DNA of 64,000 nucleotides from Alphaproteobacteria bacterium (GCA_024742735.1 JANSXV010000004.1:310001-374000); one strand, 5' to 3'. Shown: positions 7,933 through 17,436, counted from the first letter of the stretch. The notes: generated by a model from the letters alone, not told the origin. A program made the numbers and translations.

Positions 7933-8694
7933 TCAGGACTCGTCCCAGCCGCCGGGCTGACGCGCACGGCTGTTGAGCCACATTATTCCTAGCATATCGC
8001 TGAGTGAGGCGAAAAGGCGGCCAAGGTTCGTGTACTTGGACTGGCCGGCCGTGCGGGCGCGGTGACCGACATCGCGGAATTCCACGATGAAGCCCTCGCG
8101 CTTGATGAGCGCCGGCAGGAAGCGGTGCTGGTGATCGAAGAACGGCAGCAGCAGATAGGCGTCGCGGCGGAAGGCCTTCAGCCCGCAGCCCGTATCATCG
8201 GCGTCGTCGTTCAGCAGGGCCTTGCGGACGCCGTTTCCGAAACGCGAGGCGAATTTCTTCGCTGCGCTGTCCTGGCGCCCGACCCGGCGTCCGGCGACCA
8301 TGGCCAGCGCGGCGGGAGCATCCTCCCGCGTCAGGGCGTCGACGAGCGTCGGGATGAATTCCGGCGGGTTCTGACCGTCTCCATCCAGCGTGCACACGAC
8401 GGCCGAGCGCGCCGCAAGCACGCCAGTGCGCACCGCCCGGCTCTGACCGGCGTTGCGGCGATGGCTGACCACGCGCAGCTGGGGGATGTCCGCCTTGGCC
8501 GCGACCAGCTCCTCCAGCGTGGAATCGGTGCTGGCGTCATTGACGAAGACGATCTCGAAATTGCGGCCGGCCAGCACCTCGGCGATTTCACGGGCCAGGC
8601 GCGCGGCGTTGCCCGCCTCGTTGTGCATGGGGGCGATGACGGAAAGATCGGGCGCGTCCGGCGCGGGGCGCGTGATGGCGACGGTGTCGGTCAT
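7933..8694 (-). CDS. Family 2 glycosyltransferase, dolichol-phosphate-sugar-synthase-like
   Basis: A 253-residue GT-A enzyme: LSVIAPMHNEAGNAARL (nucleotide-sugar strand 1), FEIVFVNDASTDSTLEEL, a TLDGDGQNPPEF metal-binding DxD-type motif and an IVEFRDVGHRARTAGQSKY acceptor region. There are no C-terminal membrane helices, which fits enzymes that charge polyprenyl phosphate with a sugar for later membrane steps. The adjacent divergent ArnT-like GT39 uses polyprenyl-phosphate sugars, so the pair could act in series to modify lipid A or another envelope glycan. The donor sugar cannot be read from the sequence. Confidence 0.85.
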   Translation of the reverse strand: MTDTVAITRPAPDAPDLSVIAPMHNEAGNAARLAREIAEVLAGRNFEIVFVNDASTDSTLEELVAAKADIPQLRVVSHRRNAGQSRAVRTGVLAARSAVVCTLDGDGQNPPEFIPTLVDALTREDAPAALAMVAGRRVGRQDSAAKKFASRFGNGVRKALLNDDADDTGCGLKAFRRDAYLLLPFFDHQHRFLPALIKREGFIVEFRDVGHRARTAGQSKYTNLGRLFASLSDMLGIMWLNSRARQPGGWDES

Positions 8695-8786
8695 GGCGTC
8701 GTGTGCTTGCAGTTCGGTGTGTGGGGCTTCATACCGATTACAGCGCCCGGCGCACGAAATTTTTCTGCAGGAGCTTGAATACGGCC

Positions 8787-10529
8787 ATGGCGAACTCGGT
8801 CCTGGCGCGGCTCGGACGGCCTGGTCCGGCTCTGGCGATCATCGCCGTGCTCGCCCTCGCCGCAGCGCTTGCGGGCGTGTTCACCCTGCCGGTTCTGGAC
8901 CGCGATGAAGCCCGGTTCGCCCAGGCCACCGCCCAGATGCTGCAGACCGGCGACATCGTCGAGATCAACTTTCTGGACGAGCCCCGCCACAAGAAGCCCG
9001 CCGGCATTCACTGGCTGCAGGCCGCAGCCGTGGCGATCACATCATCGGAGACCGCGCGCGAGATCTGGGCCTATCGCCTGCCCAGCGTTCTGGGCGCGCT
9101 GCTCGCCGCGATCGCGGCCTACCTGGCTGGCGCGTGCCTGATCGGGCGCCGCGCCGGGTTCGCGGCGGGCGCCCTGCTCGCCGTCACCGTCCTGCTGGGG
9201 TCGGAAGCCGGAATCGCCAAGACCGACGCCTTTCTGTGCGCGACGGCGGCGTGGGCCTTCTTCGGCATCGCCGGATTGCGCACGGCGTCAGGCCGGCGCG
9301 AGGCGCGGATCTTCGCCCTCAGCGTCTGGGTCGCCATGGGGATCGGCGTGCTGATCAAAGGCCCCGTCACGCCCATGGCCGCGGGACTTTGCGTGCTCGC
9401 GTTGATCGCGCTTGAGCGGCGCATCGACTGGGCCTGGCCGCTCGCCTGGTGGCCGGCGCCCCTGATCGGCGCAGGCCTGACCCTGCCCTGGCTGATCGCG
9501 GTCCAGCTGGCCACCGATGGCGCCTTCCTTCAGGAGGCGGTCGGACAGGACCTTGGGCCCAAGCTGGTGTCCGGCCATGAAAGCCATGACGGCCCGCCGG
9601 GCTATCACCTGGCCCTGCTGCCGGTCCTGTTCCTGCCCGCGATCGCCTTCCTGCCGGCGGGCCTGAGCGCGGCGGTGCAGCGCCTGCGCCGGGGCGGGGC
9701 GGCGGCGGTCGGCGTCAAGATCGCCCTCGCCTTCGCCCTTCCCACCTGGCTGGTCTTTGAGCTTCTGCCGACCAAGCTGCCGCATTATGTGCTGCCGGCT
9801 TACCCGGCCCTGGCGGTGATCGCCGGGCTGGGGCTCGCCCGGCTGAAGACGGCGCCCGCGATCTGGCTGCAGCTCGGCGCACTGCTTCTGATCGTCGGCG
9901 CGGCCTTCGCAGGGCCGGCGGTGCTGGTGTTCCTGCATTTGAGCGCCGAAACGCCGTTCGGCCCGGTTGCGGCGGCCTGTATTGCGGTGATGCTCTTCGC
10001 CTTCGCGGCGGCCTTCGCCGTCATCACCCGGCGCGCAACGCTGGCGCTGGCGCTCTGCGTCCTGACCGGCCTCACCTGGCATGCCGGCGCACGGGGCGTC
10101 GTCGCCCCGGCGGCGGGCGAGCTTTTCGTGTCTGTCCGCGCAGCGCAGGCCGCCATGGAGGTCCAGACGGCTGCGCCCGGCGCTGACATCGTGTCCACCT
10201 TCACAGAGCCGAGCCTGGTCTTCACCCTGGGCGGCCGGGTGATCCTGACCGATCCGCAAGCGCTGATCAGCGTGCCGGTCGATCCGGCCCTGCCGCGTGC
10301 CTACATTATCGATGAAAGCCGCTGGCTCAGCCCGGAGCTCGGCCCGTTGAGCGACGAGGACCGGACCGCGCGCATGGACTGGCTTTCCAGCCTGACCGAA
10401 GCGGCGTGCGCCAGCGCTGCGGCGACCGGGATCAATTATTCGCGCGGCGATGACACGATCGTGGTGGCCGTCTACGTGACAGGCTGCCCTGAGACCCTCG
10501 AGGAGAGCGAAGATGAGCCGCAGGATTGA
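8787..10529 (+). CDS. ArnT/PMT-like glycosyltransferase family 39 membrane protein
   Basis: A 580-residue GT-C transferase with about 10-12 membrane helices that moves a sugar from a polyprenyl-phosphate donor to an envelope acceptor. The first periplasmic loop carries the catalytic acidic pair of this family in LPVLDRDEARFAQAT (residues about 34-48), followed by the KKPAGIHWLQ region that lines the active site. The C-terminus is periplasmic. ATG 8787 (AGGAG upstream) is preferred over an in-frame GTG at 8703, which would add a non-hydrophobic stretch. It diverges from the GT2 gene; HMG-CoA lyase overlaps its end by 17 bases. Confidence 0.85.
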   Translation: MANSVLARLGRPGPALAIIAVLALAAALAGVFTLPVLDRDEARFAQATAQMLQTGDIVEINFLDEPRHKKPAGIHWLQAAAVAITSSETAREIWAYRLPSVLGALLAAIAAYLAGACLIGRRAGFAAGALLAVTVLLGSEAGIAKTDAFLCATAAWAFFGIAGLRTASGRREARIFALSVWVAMGIGVLIKGPVTPMAAGLCVLALIALERRIDWAWPLAWWPAPLIGAGLTLPWLIAVQLATDGAFLQEAVGQDLGPKLVSGHESHDGPPGYHLALLPVLFLPAIAFLPAGLSAAVQRLRRGGAAAVGVKIALAFALPTWLVFELLPTKLPHYVLPAYPALAVIAGLGLARLKTAPAIWLQLGALLLIVGAAFAGPAVLVFLHLSAETPFGPVAAACIAVMLFAFAAAFAVITRRATLALALCVLTGLTWHAGARGVVAPAAGELFVSVRAAQAAMEVQTAAPGADIVSTFTEPSLVFTLGGRVILTDPQALISVPVDPALPRAYIIDESRWLSPELGPLSDEDRTARMDWLSSLTEAACASAAATGINYSRGDDTIVVAVYVTGCPETLEESEDEPQD

Positions 10530-11415
10530 GATCGTCGAGGTCGGCCCGCGCGACGGGCTTCAGAATGACCCGGTGCTTCTGGACACGCCGGTGAAGCTGG
10601 AATTCATCGACCGGCTGATCGAGGCGGGCGTGAAACGGATGGAGGCGGCGAGTTTCGTGAACCCGAAACTCGTGCCCGCCATGGCCGATTCCGACGCGGT
10701 GATGGACAAGGTCGACCGCTCGAAATGCGCCTTCATCGGTCTGGCGCTCAACGAGCGCGGCATGCGCCGGGCGATCGAAGCGGGCTGTGACGAGATCAAC
10801 TTCGTCATGGTCGCCTCGGAAGGCTTCGGCAAGGCCAACCAGAACGCCACGCCGGAGGAGACCGCCGACCTGCTGGACCGGATCGCCGTGCTGGCCCATG
10901 ACGCGGGGATCCCCCTCTCCGCGACGATTTCGGTGGCGTTCGGCGATCCATTCGACGGGGCGGTGGACCCCAGGCGCGTCGCGGCGCTGGCGGCCCGGGC
11001 CGAAGCGGCCGGCGCATCGGAGATCGCCCTGGGCGACACGATCGGCGTGGCGACCCCCTGGGATGTGCGCGCGGCGGCCGAAGCCGTGCGTGTGGCCGCG
11101 CCGAAGGCCCGCCTGCGCCTGCATTTCCACAACACCCGCAACACCGCCATCGCCAATGTCTATGCGGCGGTGGAGGCGGGCGTGGACGTCATCGACGCCT
11201 CCTGCGGCGGGATCGGCGGATGCCCTTTCGCCCCGAAGGCCACCGGCAATGTGGCCACGGAAGACGTGGTCTATCTGCTGGAGAAAGGCGGCTATTCCAC
11301 GGGAATCGACCTTGATTCCATGATCGCGACCGCGCGCTGGCTGGAGGAAACCGCGCTGAAGCATCCCATCGCCTCAGCGCTCGCCAAGGCCGGCGGGTTT
11401 CCCGCTACCCCTTAA
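10513..11415 (+). CDS. mvaB: Hydroxymethylglutaryl-CoA lyase
   Basis: Cleaves HMG-CoA to acetoacetate and acetyl-CoA at the end of leucine breakdown. The 300-residue TIM barrel shows IVEVGPRDGLQND (substrate and metal site near the N-terminus), EAASFVNPKLVP, metal-binding LRLHFHNTR (His pair) and the family signature DASCGGIGGCPFAPKATGN with the catalytic Cys. It overlaps the end of the GT39 gene by 17 bases and may be co-transcribed with it, but the two share no pathway. Length matches bacterial HMG-CoA lyases. Confidence 0.95.
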   Translation: MSRRIEIVEVGPRDGLQNDPVLLDTPVKLEFIDRLIEAGVKRMEAASFVNPKLVPAMADSDAVMDKVDRSKCAFIGLALNERGMRRAIEAGCDEINFVMVASEGFGKANQNATPEETADLLDRIAVLAHDAGIPLSATISVAFGDPFDGAVDPRRVAALAARAEAAGASEIALGDTIGVATPWDVRAAAEAVRVAAPKARLRLHFHNTRNTAIANVYAAVEAGVDVIDASCGGIGGCPFAPKATGNVATEDVVYLLEKGGYSTGIDLDSMIATARWLEETALKHPIASALAKAGGFPATP

Positions 11416-12277
11416 GCCTCATCAGCACCGCCCGGCCCATGAGCGCGGCGTAGATCAGCGGCGCGGCGATTGCGGCTTTCACCGGCCCCAGCACGCCGCC
11501 ATGGGTGTGGAAGTATCGCACCAGACCTGCGGCCTTCCAGTGCTCCACCTTGAACTTGCTGATCTTGCTGGTGGAGCCGTGATGGCGGACTTCAGCGCGC
11601 GGCTCGAACATGACCTGTCCGCCCAGATCGCGGGCCCGGCGGCAGATGTCGAGATCCTCCACGTGAAGGAAGTAGGCCTCATCGAACCCGCCCAGCGCGT
11701 CGAACCCGGCCCGGCTGAGCGCCATGGCCGCGCCCGAGACGGCGGGGACCGGCACAGCGCCCTCAGGCAGCGCCTCGCCCTCGCGGTGCAGGTCCTGCGA
11801 AACGCCCAGAAACGCCAACAGCGCACTCAACACCGTCAGCTCGCCCCGGCGCGCGCCGCGCTGCTCGGTCCCATCCATGTGAGTAATGCGCGCGCCGACC
11901 ACGGCCGGCTCGCGCGCCGCGTCCAGGGTCTCGATCACCGCCGCCGCCGCGCCGGGCTGCAGGATCGTGTCCGGGTTCAGGAAGAAAAGCCGAGAGGCCG
12001 TCGCATGGGCCGCGCCGATATTGCAGCCCCTGGAAAAACCCAGATTGCCGCCGGACATGACAAGCGTGACGCGCGCGTCGGCCTTGTCGATGTCCACGAG
12101 CCGATACACGTCGGCGCGCGGGTTCTCGTGATTGACGAGGATCAGCTCGGTGACCAGCGGTTCGGCCAGAACCGCCTCGATGCTCTCAAAGAGCGCAGGT
12201 CCGGTGTTGTAACTGACCATGATGACGGCGAGGCCGCCGGTTGCCGCATCAGACATGGCCGGACTCGTGCTCGCCAT
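11405..12277 (-). CDS. Family 2 glycosyltransferase, rhamnosyltransferase-like
   Basis: A 290-residue GT-A enzyme of the WbbL/rhamnosyltransferase-like group: LAVIMVSYNTGPAL at the N-terminus, SGGNLGFSRGCNIGA, LFFLNPDTIL (DxD position) and GGFDEAYFLHVEDLDICRRA. It has one C-terminal hydrophobic segment (about 255-285). It probably transfers a deoxy-hexose to a surface polysaccharide. Start 12277 overlaps the yidD end by 29 bases; ATG 12256 is an equally possible start with an 8-base overlap, and neither has a clear ribosome site. It is the last gene of the cysS-nifU-yidD series, and converges with the HMG-CoA lyase gene. Confidence 0.85.
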   Translation of the reverse strand: MASTSPAMSDAATGGLAVIMVSYNTGPALFESIEAVLAEPLVTELILVNHENPRADVYRLVDIDKADARVTLVMSGGNLGFSRGCNIGAAHATASRLFFLNPDTILQPGAAAAVIETLDAAREPAVVGARITHMDGTEQRGARRGELTVLSALLAFLGVSQDLHREGEALPEGAVPVPAVSGAAMALSRAGFDALGGFDEAYFLHVEDLDICRRARDLGGQVMFEPRAEVRHHGSTSKISKFKVEHWKAAGLVRYFHTHGGVLGPVKAAIAAPLIYAALMGRAVLMRLKG

Positions 12278-12587
12278 GCTCTGCGCATCCGCACCGCGCG
12301 GGGAACTCGCGGAAGGCCCAGACCTTCCACCAGGGCGCGCCGCTCGGCTCCACCGGAGCGGGATCGACGCCCCACGTCCCGCCGGGGCGGCACCGCAGCA
12401 GGCGCCCCAGCGTCAGCCAGCCGCCCCGCCAAAACCCTTGAGCCCTGATCGCGTCCATGGAATAGGCCGAACAGGTCGGCTCATGCCGGCAGCGCACGCC
12501 GATGGCGTAAAACACCGGCGAGATCAGATATTTATAGCCGCGCAGGAGAAAGATGGCGGCGTGGGTGGGCAGTCGGGCGAGACCCAT
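12249..12587 (-). CDS. yidD: Membrane protein insertion efficiency factor YidD
   Basis: A small membrane-associated protein that assists YidC-dependent insertion. The 112-residue product has the family pattern LLRGYKYLISPVF, CRHEPTCSAYSMDAIRAQGFWRGGWLTLGRLLRCRP, with the conserved Cys pair, and a GGWDPVP-equivalent (GTWGVDPAP). The C-terminal tail (about 30 residues) is longer than usual. It sits between a NifU-like gene and a GT2 gene on the same strand rather than beside yidC, an arrangement I have seen in other alphaproteobacteria. Confidence 0.93.
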   Translation of the reverse strand: MGLARLPTHAAIFLLRGYKYLISPVFYAIGVRCRHEPTCSAYSMDAIRAQGFWRGGWLTLGRLLRCRPGGTWGVDPAPVEPSGAPWWKVWAFREFPARCGCAEHGEHESGHV

Positions 12588-12648
12588 TCATGGCTCCAAG
12601 GCTCAGCCCGAGATATGCGCGGCCCAGCCCGTCCCGTCCAGAGGCGGT

Positions 12649-13086
12649 TCAGGAGGACGCCTTCGTCCGGGCCGCCGCCATGGCCTCCACGCCGGCCTCG
12701 AACGCCAGCAGGATCGAGCCGTGGCGCTGGCGGTAGTCGCGCGCGCCTTCCAGCGCGCCGAGCGCCGCGAAACGCCCGGCGGGAACCGGGCCGCCCTCGC
12801 GCAGCATGGCTTTCAGCGCGTCCCGCCCGGCGAGGATCTCGGTTTCGTCCGCGCCGATGGCGCTGGAGCCGAAGACGCTGGCTGAGGCCTGCCCCAGGGC
12901 GCAGGCCTCCACCTCCAGCCCCAGATCGGCGATGCGCCCGGCCTCATCCAGCTGGATATCCAGCGTCAGCGCCGAGCCGCAAATGCGCGACACCTTGCGC
13001 ACGCTGGCGTCCGGCGCGTCCAGCCGGCCGAGATGCGGAATATCGGCGGCAAGGCGCAGCACGGCGGAGGAGTAGGCGTCGGTCAT
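12649..13086 (-). CDS. NifU/IscU-like iron-sulfur cluster assembly scaffold
   Basis: A 145-residue NifU N-terminal-type protein. The three scaffold cysteine positions are partly visible: ICGSALTLDIQLD, EACALGQASASVFGSS and a third position without Cys (ARDYRQRHGSILLAFEA), so only two clear ligands remain, as in the alphaproteobacterial members of this group. It would bind or transfer Fe-S clusters. It follows cysS by 40 bases on the same strand and precedes yidD, suggesting one transcript. The missing third Cys makes classic IscU function uncertain. Confidence 0.8.
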   Translation of the reverse strand: MTDAYSSAVLRLAADIPHLGRLDAPDASVRKVSRICGSALTLDIQLDEAGRIADLGLEVEACALGQASASVFGSSAIGADETEILAGRDALKAMLREGGPVPAGRFAALGALEGARDYRQRHGSILLAFEAGVEAMAAARTKASS

Positions 13087-13126
13087 GGGGCATATGTCCG
13101 CCTGAGGGGCGGGCGTTTCAAGGGGT

Positions 13127-14512
13127 TCACCCCTTCAACCGCCACGTCGTCCCCTCCGGCCCGTCCTCGGCTTGCACGCCTTTGGCGTCGAGCTGGTCGC
13201 GGATCGCATCGGCGCGGGCGAAGTCCTTGGCTTTCCTCGATTCGCCCCGCTCGGCGATGAGCGCATCGATTTCGGCTTTCTCAGCCTCGCTCAGCGCATC
13301 CAGCCCGAACCACGCGTCCGCGTCCTCCTGGAACAGGCCCAGCAGGTCGCCGGCGGCCTTCAGTTCGCCCACGGCCTCAGCGCGCTCGGTCTCGGTCTCG
13401 GCCTTGTTGGCGCGGCCGGCGATTTCGAACAGGGCGGCGAGCGCCTTGGGCGTGTTCATGTCGTCGCGCAGGGCTTTGAGGACGGCATCCGGCGCGTCGC
13501 CCGGCTGAGCATCCCCGCCGAAACGGCGCAGCACGCCGTAGAGCCGGTCCAGGGATTTCTGGGCCCGCTCGATCAGCGTGTCGTTCCAGTCCAGCGGCGC
13601 GCGGTAATGGCCGGTGAGCATGGCGTAGCGGATCACCTCGCCCTTCACGCCGCGCTCCAGCAATTCGTGGGGCTTCACGATATTGCCGAGCGACTTGCTC
13701 ATCTTTTCAGAGTCGATGGAGAGGAAGCCGTTATGAAGCCAGTAATTGGCCAGCGCTGCGCCGCCATGGGCGCAGGCGGACTGGGCGATCTCGTTTTCAT
13801 GGTGGGGGAAGACCAGGTCCGCACCCCCGCCATGGATGTCGATGGTCTGACCGAGCGTCGCCTCGATCATGGCCGAGCATTCCAGGTGCCAGCCGGGACG
13901 CCCCGGTCCGAACGGGCTCTCCCACACCGGCTCGCCGGGCTTTGAGGGCTTCCACAGCACGAAATCGGCCGGATTGCGCTTGTAGGGCGCGACCTCCACC
14001 CGGGCGCCGGCGATCATGTCGTCCAGCGAGCGCTTCGACAGGGCGCCGTACTGCTCATAGGCCGTGACGTCGAACAGGACATGGCCTTCGGCGGCGTAGG
14101 CGAAGCCGCCTTCGACCAGTTGCTCCATGAGCGTGATCATCTCGCTCATATGGGCCGTCGCCGCCGGCTCGATCGTGGGGGGCAGGATGTTCAGCGCGGC
14201 GCTGTCCTCGCGGTAGATCTTGGCGAAGCGCTCGGTGATGACGGAGATGTCCACGCCTTCAGCGGCCGCGGCCGCGTTGATCTTGTCGTCCACGTCCGTG
14301 ATGTTGCGTGCATAGACCACATGGTCCGCCCCATACTCATGGCGCAGCAGGCGATAGAGCACGTCGAACGTGATCGCGGGCCGGAAATTGCCGATATGGG
14401 CGGTGGAGTAGACCGTGGGTCCGCACACATACATCGTCACGCGGGCGGGGTCCTGCGGAACGAAGGCGCGCTTCTTGCGCGCGGCGGTGTCATGGAGCTG
14501 GATCGCGGTCAC
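13127..14512 (-). CDS. cysS: Cysteinyl-tRNA synthetase
   Basis: Class I aminoacyl-tRNA synthetase that charges tRNA-Cys. Visible: zinc site CGPTVYSTAHIGN with the HIGH-type signature HIGN, the second zinc Cys in GWHLECSAM, and the KMSKS loop (EKMSKSLGN). The frame is open upstream to 14623, but GTG at 14512 (VTAIQLHDTAARKKRAF) is chosen because the family starts at IQLHDT and AAGG lies eight bases before it; this gives 461 residues, the E. coli length. It heads the minus-strand run cysS, nifU-like, yidD, GT2. Confidence 0.95.
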   Translation of the reverse strand: MTAIQLHDTAARKKRAFVPQDPARVTMYVCGPTVYSTAHIGNFRPAITFDVLYRLLRHEYGADHVVYARNITDVDDKINAAAAAEGVDISVITERFAKIYREDSAALNILPPTIEPAATAHMSEMITLMEQLVEGGFAYAAEGHVLFDVTAYEQYGALSKRSLDDMIAGARVEVAPYKRNPADFVLWKPSKPGEPVWESPFGPGRPGWHLECSAMIEATLGQTIDIHGGGADLVFPHHENEIAQSACAHGGAALANYWLHNGFLSIDSEKMSKSLGNIVKPHELLERGVKGEVIRYAMLTGHYRAPLDWNDTLIERAQKSLDRLYGVLRRFGGDAQPGDAPDAVLKALRDDMNTPKALAALFEIAGRANKAETETERAEAVGELKAAGDLLGLFQEDADAWFGLDALSEAEKAEIDALIAERGESRKAKDFARADAIRDQLDAKGVQAEDGPEGTTWRLKG

Positions 14513-14815
14513 GTCAGGGGCCTTCACGAATTCGGGAGCGACATTGGTCCGGTTTGCGCCGGAGCGGCCGCCGGGTCTACAACGGCGGTGTGACTTAAAA
14601 AAGGGCCGGTCGGCGTTGGACAACGCTTTTTCGAACCCTAATTAAGCGCTCCGGCGCGATCATCGCTTCAGGTGATCGCTTCGGGACCGAAATTCGACCC
14701 GGCGCAAGCCGCTCTGGCGTTCCGCCTTTGCGCCTTTCGCTGGATCCGGAAACCGGTACTTCGTCCGCCGCCGCAAGGCGCCGGGCGCCCGTCAACGAAA
14801 GGATCCGCGTAAACC
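14513..14815. promoter_or_regulatory. Divergent intergenic region cysS / folE
   Basis: A 303-base stretch without a convincing gene. An A/T-rich segment near 14620-14650 (CTTTTTCGAACCCTAATTAAG) is the likeliest promoter region. A short inverted repeat with GCGATCATCGCTTCAGGTGAT around 14656-14676 is visible but weak. No riboswitch was recognised. If the 5' end of cysS lies upstream of 14512, part of this region is coding. Confidence 0.4.
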
Positions 14816-15445
14816 ATGGACGCCATGACCGATAAAGACACCCTCGACGCCGCCGGCGACGGCGCGCCCGTCAAGCCGACCCGTGAAGAGGCCGAAGAAG
14901 CCGTGCGCACCCTGCTGCGCTGGGCGGGCGACGATCCGCGCCGCGAAGGCCTGCTGGAGACGCCCAAGCGCGTCGTGAAGGCCTACCAGGAATGGTTCCG
15001 CGGCTATGACGAGGACCCCAACGCCATCCTCGGCAAGCGGTTCGAGGACGTGCAGGGCTATGACGACATGGTCATGCTCACCAATATCGATGTGGAGAGC
15101 CATTGCGAGCACCACATGGCGCCGATCCTGGGGACGGCCTGCGTGGCTTACCTGCCGGACCGGGCCGTGGTCGGCATCTCCAAGATCGCCAAGGTGGTCG
15201 AGGCCTTCTCCAAGCGGCTGCAGACCCAGGAGACCATGACCGCCCAGATCGCCGACGCCATCGAGGAAGCCATGAGCCCGCTGGGCGTGGCGATCTTCGT
15301 GGACGCCAAGCACCAGTGCATGACCACGCGGGGCGTGCATCACCCCAACGTGTCAACGATCACCACCATGTTCCGCGGCGAGTTCAAGGCCAACGCCGAA
15401 CTGCGCCAGCGCTTCATGAATCTGTGCGAGCAGTCCAAGCGGTAG
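14816..15445 (+). CDS. folE: GTP cyclohydrolase I
   Basis: First enzyme of folate/tetrahydropterin synthesis: GTP to 7,8-dihydroneopterin triphosphate. The 209-residue product shows RTLLRWAGDDPRREGLLETPKRV, the catalytic/zinc motif ESHCEHHMAPILG (Cys and His ligands), the second zinc Cys in KHQCMTTRGV and the C-terminal region TMFRGEF. Ribosome site AAGGA is 11 bases before ATG 14816; a second ATG nine bases later is also usable. It diverges from cysS over 300 bases (14513-14815) that hold the promoters of both, and ends at a strong terminator. Confidence 0.97.
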   Translation: MDAMTDKDTLDAAGDGAPVKPTREEAEEAVRTLLRWAGDDPRREGLLETPKRVVKAYQEWFRGYDEDPNAILGKRFEDVQGYDDMVMLTNIDVESHCEHHMAPILGTACVAYLPDRAVVGISKIAKVVEAFSKRLQTQETMTAQIADAIEEAMSPLGVAIFVDAKHQCMTTRGVHHPNVSTITTMFRGEFKANAELRQRFMNLCEQSKR

Positions 15446-15473
15446 GGTTTCAGGCCTTCGCTGGAAACAAAGA

Positions 15474-15505
15474 AGCCCGGGAGCGGATCGCTCCCGGGCT
15501 TTTTT
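15474..15505. terminator. Strong bidirectional terminator between folE and sppA
   Basis: AGCCCGGGAGCG pairs perfectly with CGCTCCCGGGCT over 12 bases, loop of 3-4 bases, followed by TTTTTT on the plus strand and a T-rich TTCTTTGTTT on the minus strand. It separates the convergent folE and sppA genes. Confidence 0.92.
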
Positions 15506-15525
15506 GCTCGCCTGTGGGCTGCGCC

Positions 15526-17436
15526 CTACTCGAAGCGGCGGACCGCTTCGCAGGCAAGGCACGTGGCGTAGACGTGGTTGGGATCGTTCAGGACGTTGAT
15601 CTGTTCGATCTCCGCACCGGCGTCGCGGACCAGGCCGCTCAGCACGCCATCGCCCAGAAGCCCGTTTCGGAACACCGTGCGCTGCAGCGCCTGCGCTTCG
15701 GTCTCAAGGCCCAGATTCTTCAGGAACTGCTCGAAATCGCTCAGCGGCTTTTCGAACACCTCAACCGTGTAGGCGCCCTCTTCCAGGCCGGCGCGTTCGG
15801 CCGCGGCGGCGATGGCTTCGTCATAGCCGCCCAGCCGGTCCACGAGACCACGCTCCAGCGCCTGCTCGCCGGTCCAGACCCGGCCCTGCGCCACAGCATC
15901 GACCTCGTCGCGGGTCATGCCGCGGCTTTCAGCGACGATGCCCAGGAAGCGCTCATAGCCGTACTCGATATTGGCCTGGATCATCCGGTCCCAGCTCTCC
16001 GGCACGCCGCCGAAGGGCGACGGGCCGCGCGCGGTTTCGGTCAGGGCCACACCATCCTCGAACACGCCGATCTCGGCCATGGCGTTCTCGAACGTCGGGA
16101 TGAAGCCGAAAATGCCGATGGATCCGGTGATCGTCGTCGGCTCGGCCCAGATCTCCTGGGCCGGCGTGGCGATCCAGTAACCGCCGGAGGCCGCGACGCC
16201 GCCCATGGAGGCGATGACGATCTTGCCTTCCAGACGCGCGAGCTCCAGCTCCTCGCGGATCAGTTCGGACGCAAAGGCCGAACCGCCGCCGGAGTCGATG
16301 CGCAGCACGATGGCGCGCACATCGTCGTCCAGACGCGCCCGGCGGATAAGCTCGGCGTGGGCGTCGCCGCCGATGACGCCGCCATCGCCGTTACCGGCCA
16401 CGATCGAACCGGAGGCGAGGATCACCGCGATCTTGTCGCCATCAGAGCCGCCGGAGGAGCGATTGGCTTCCACATACTCAAGGAAGTCCGAGCTTTCGAC
16501 ATTACGGCCGTCTTCATCGGCGCCGAAGCGCTCGATCATCTGGTCGCGGAACGCAGCCCGGCCCACCAGAGCATCGGCCATGCCGGCGTCCAGTGAGGCC
16601 TGAGCGGCGTTTCCACCGGCCGCTTCAAGCAGGTCCGGCGCCGTGTCGGCCAGGGTCTGCAGCGCACCGCGCTCCATTCCGCGCGCTTCTTCAGCCGCGC
16701 GCTGGTAAGCGTCCCAGATGCCGCCGAACAGGAAGAGATTGGCTTCCTCGGCCGCCTCGCTCATCTCGTCGCCCAGGAAAGGCTCCAGCGCGGACTTGAA
16801 AGTGCCGACCCGATAGACGTTGACCGTCACCAGAAGATTGTCGAGCAGGGAACGGAAATAGGTGCGGTAGGAGCCATAACCTGTGATCAGGGCCACGCCG
16901 TAATCATGCAGGTTGATCTCATCAGCGTGCGCGGCCAGGAACCATGAGCCGTTGGTGAAGGCCTCACCGTAAGCGATGATCTCCTTGCCCGCATCGCGGA
17001 AGGCCGTCATCTCCTCGGCGATCTCGTGCATGGCCGCCGGCGTGGCGCCGGCCAGACGATCGAAATTCACCAGAAGGGTCTGGACGTCCTCGTCTTCGGC
17101 GGCCATGCGCAGGCCTTCAACGACGTCGCGCAGCAGGATCTGCTCCGGCGCGCCGCCGCCCAGAAGGGCGCCGCTCAGCGCGTCTTCCGGCGCGATGCGG
17201 ATCTCCTCCTCTACGACGACGCCGACCGGCGCGAAGCGAAGCACGCCGTTTTCGGCCATCTCGAACTCGTCGTCGCCGCTCATACCGGAGATCATCGCGC
17301 CGATGCAGCCTGGCACGGCGAGCAGAAAGAAGATGATGAAGAAGATGCCGAAGACCCGAAGGATGCCGTGCTGGATCAGGCCGATCCAGCGCCACAGCAT
17401 GGCGATCGGGTTTTCGTTGGCGCGCTGCTCAGACAT
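15526..17436 (-). CDS. sppA: Signal peptide peptidase SppA, 67-kDa type
   Basis: Inner-membrane serine protease that digests released signal peptides. The 636-residue product has one N-terminal helix (about 28-52) and two SppA domains. The catalytic lysine is in the first domain (GTFKSALEPF) and the serine in the second (GGVAASGGYWIATPAQEIWA), as in the E. coli tandem-domain enzyme; IDSGGGSAFASELI is also present. Start 17436 is supported by GGAGG nine bases upstream, not the longer open frame to 17490. It has a monocistronic look, with a strong terminator beyond its end. Confidence 0.94.
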   Translation of the reverse strand: MSEQRANENPIAMLWRWIGLIQHGILRVFGIFFIIFFLLAVPGCIGAMISGMSGDDEFEMAENGVLRFAPVGVVVEEEIRIAPEDALSGALLGGGAPEQILLRDVVEGLRMAAEDEDVQTLLVNFDRLAGATPAAMHEIAEEMTAFRDAGKEIIAYGEAFTNGSWFLAAHADEINLHDYGVALITGYGSYRTYFRSLLDNLLVTVNVYRVGTFKSALEPFLGDEMSEAAEEANLFLFGGIWDAYQRAAEEARGMERGALQTLADTAPDLLEAAGGNAAQASLDAGMADALVGRAAFRDQMIERFGADEDGRNVESSDFLEYVEANRSSGGSDGDKIAVILASGSIVAGNGDGGVIGGDAHAELIRRARLDDDVRAIVLRIDSGGGSAFASELIREELELARLEGKIVIASMGGVAASGGYWIATPAQEIWAEPTTITGSIGIFGFIPTFENAMAEIGVFEDGVALTETARGPSPFGGVPESWDRMIQANIEYGYERFLGIVAESRGMTRDEVDAVAQGRVWTGEQALERGLVDRLGGYDEAIAAAAERAGLEEGAYTVEVFEKPLSDFEQFLKNLGLETEAQALQRTVFRNGLLGDGVLSGLVRDAGAEIEQINVLNDPNHVYATCLACEAVRRFE